Shown here: piece after piece, positions 22,951 to 23,123 of the stretch | Position numbering within the stretch: position 1 is the first letter of the stretch | How the letters are laid out: each line of letters starts with the position of its first letter | Assembly: GCA_000467935.1 (NCBI GenBank) | Contig: KI259754.1 | Span: forward strand, 1-23,123 | DNA length: 23,123 bases | Source of the DNA: Peptostreptococcaceae bacterium oral taxon 113 str. W5053 | Lineage (GTDB): Bacteria > Bacillota > Clostridia > Tissierellales > Peptoniphilaceae | Direction: 5' to 3' | The notes under the pieces: model-generated | Seen by the model: only the letters and a program-made list of their open reading frames with translations | Databases searched by the model: none | Told to the model about the DNA's origin: nothing | Made by a program: the position numbers and the translations under genes

Positions 22951-22984
22951 CAGGGAACAGTAAATCAAAGGTTTCCTGTTTTTT
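22951..22984 (+). terminator. Intrinsic terminator in repeat copy 2
   Basis: CAGGGAAC (22951-22958) pairs with GTTTCCTG (22971-22978), with one G-U pair, and runs into T6. It lies 75 bp after the 158-aa gene. Relative to copy 1 the stem uses a shifted register. Confidence 0.7.
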
Positions 22985-23123
22985 GTTGATCAAAATCAAG
23001 AAGAAAGGCAAGAATAATGAAACCCATAGAAGAAAAGAATCATCAGCATAGAAGAAGAGATCAAATAGTTGCAAAACATAAAGAAACTGTATCGGAAATA
23101 TAGAAGTGAACAGAAATCTTGAG
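22954..23123 (+). repeat. ~150-bp direct repeat, copy 2 (reaches the window edge)
   Basis: Second copy of the repeat at 22151-22298, with an inserted ~27 bp containing a near-duplicate of a CATAGAAGAA block. The match is still running at the last base of the window, so another unit may follow. Confidence 0.85.

Noticed and set aside
1..23123. CRISPR array, tRNA or rRNA genes
   Set aside because: No regularly spaced short repeats and no tRNA- or rRNA-like sequences were seen on either strand.

Overview
The window comes from a low-GC Gram-positive bacterium, most likely an anaerobic Clostridia or Tissierellia-type Bacillota. The grounds are AGGAGG-type ribosome binding sites, lipoprotein signal peptides, a DUF2089 regulator paired with a small membrane protein, a fused RibBA under an FMN riboswitch, and remnants of conjugative transposons typical of gut and oral Firmicutes. 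The genus cannot be set from the sequence alone.

Layout. Positions 1-3060 are a decayed integrative conjugative element: the end of a large serine recombinase, small membrane-protein fragments and a broken RepA-like initiator. An IS3-family element (837-2622) split this region by inserting into the loop of a terminator hairpin. Positions 3200-6590 are ordinary chromosome: a DUF2089 regulator with a membrane partner, an RlmD-type rRNA methyltransferase, and a TlpA-like thioredoxin lipoprotein. Positions 6907-11390 (minus strand) hold a complete riboflavin operon, ribD-ribE-ribBA-ribH plus a HAD phosphatase. It has a consensus promoter, an FMN riboswitch and an intrinsic terminator. The operon encodes GTP/ribulose-5-P to riboflavin, and the HAD protein is a good candidate for the usually unlinked dephosphorylation step.

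Positions 11420-15260 are a graveyard: a broken rve-type transposase, a frame-disrupted DUF4352-like lipoprotein behind a promoter whose spacer is a homopolymer tract, a small membrane protein, a broken IS256-type transposase, a secreted protein, and a small gene bracketed by two diverged repeats. Positions 15263-17884 (minus) carry a DUF805 membrane protein fused to three cysteine-rich zinc-ribbon repeats and a cytoplasmic region, followed by a membrane-anchored partner. Positions 18312-20267 encode an S9 prolyl-oligopeptidase-family enzyme. The right end has two multi-pass membrane proteins and an unrecognised 158-aa protein lying between two copies of a ~150-bp repeat that begins with a terminator hairpin.

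The most notable points are: the IS inside a terminator loop; the phase-variation-like promoter and T7 frameshift at 11835-11949; the repeat-bordered cassette at 22151-23123; two related ~42-bp palindromes serving as terminators of unrelated genes; and the DUF805 zinc-ribbon fusion. No wholly new system can be claimed. The repeat-bordered cassette and the DUF805 locus are the best leads.
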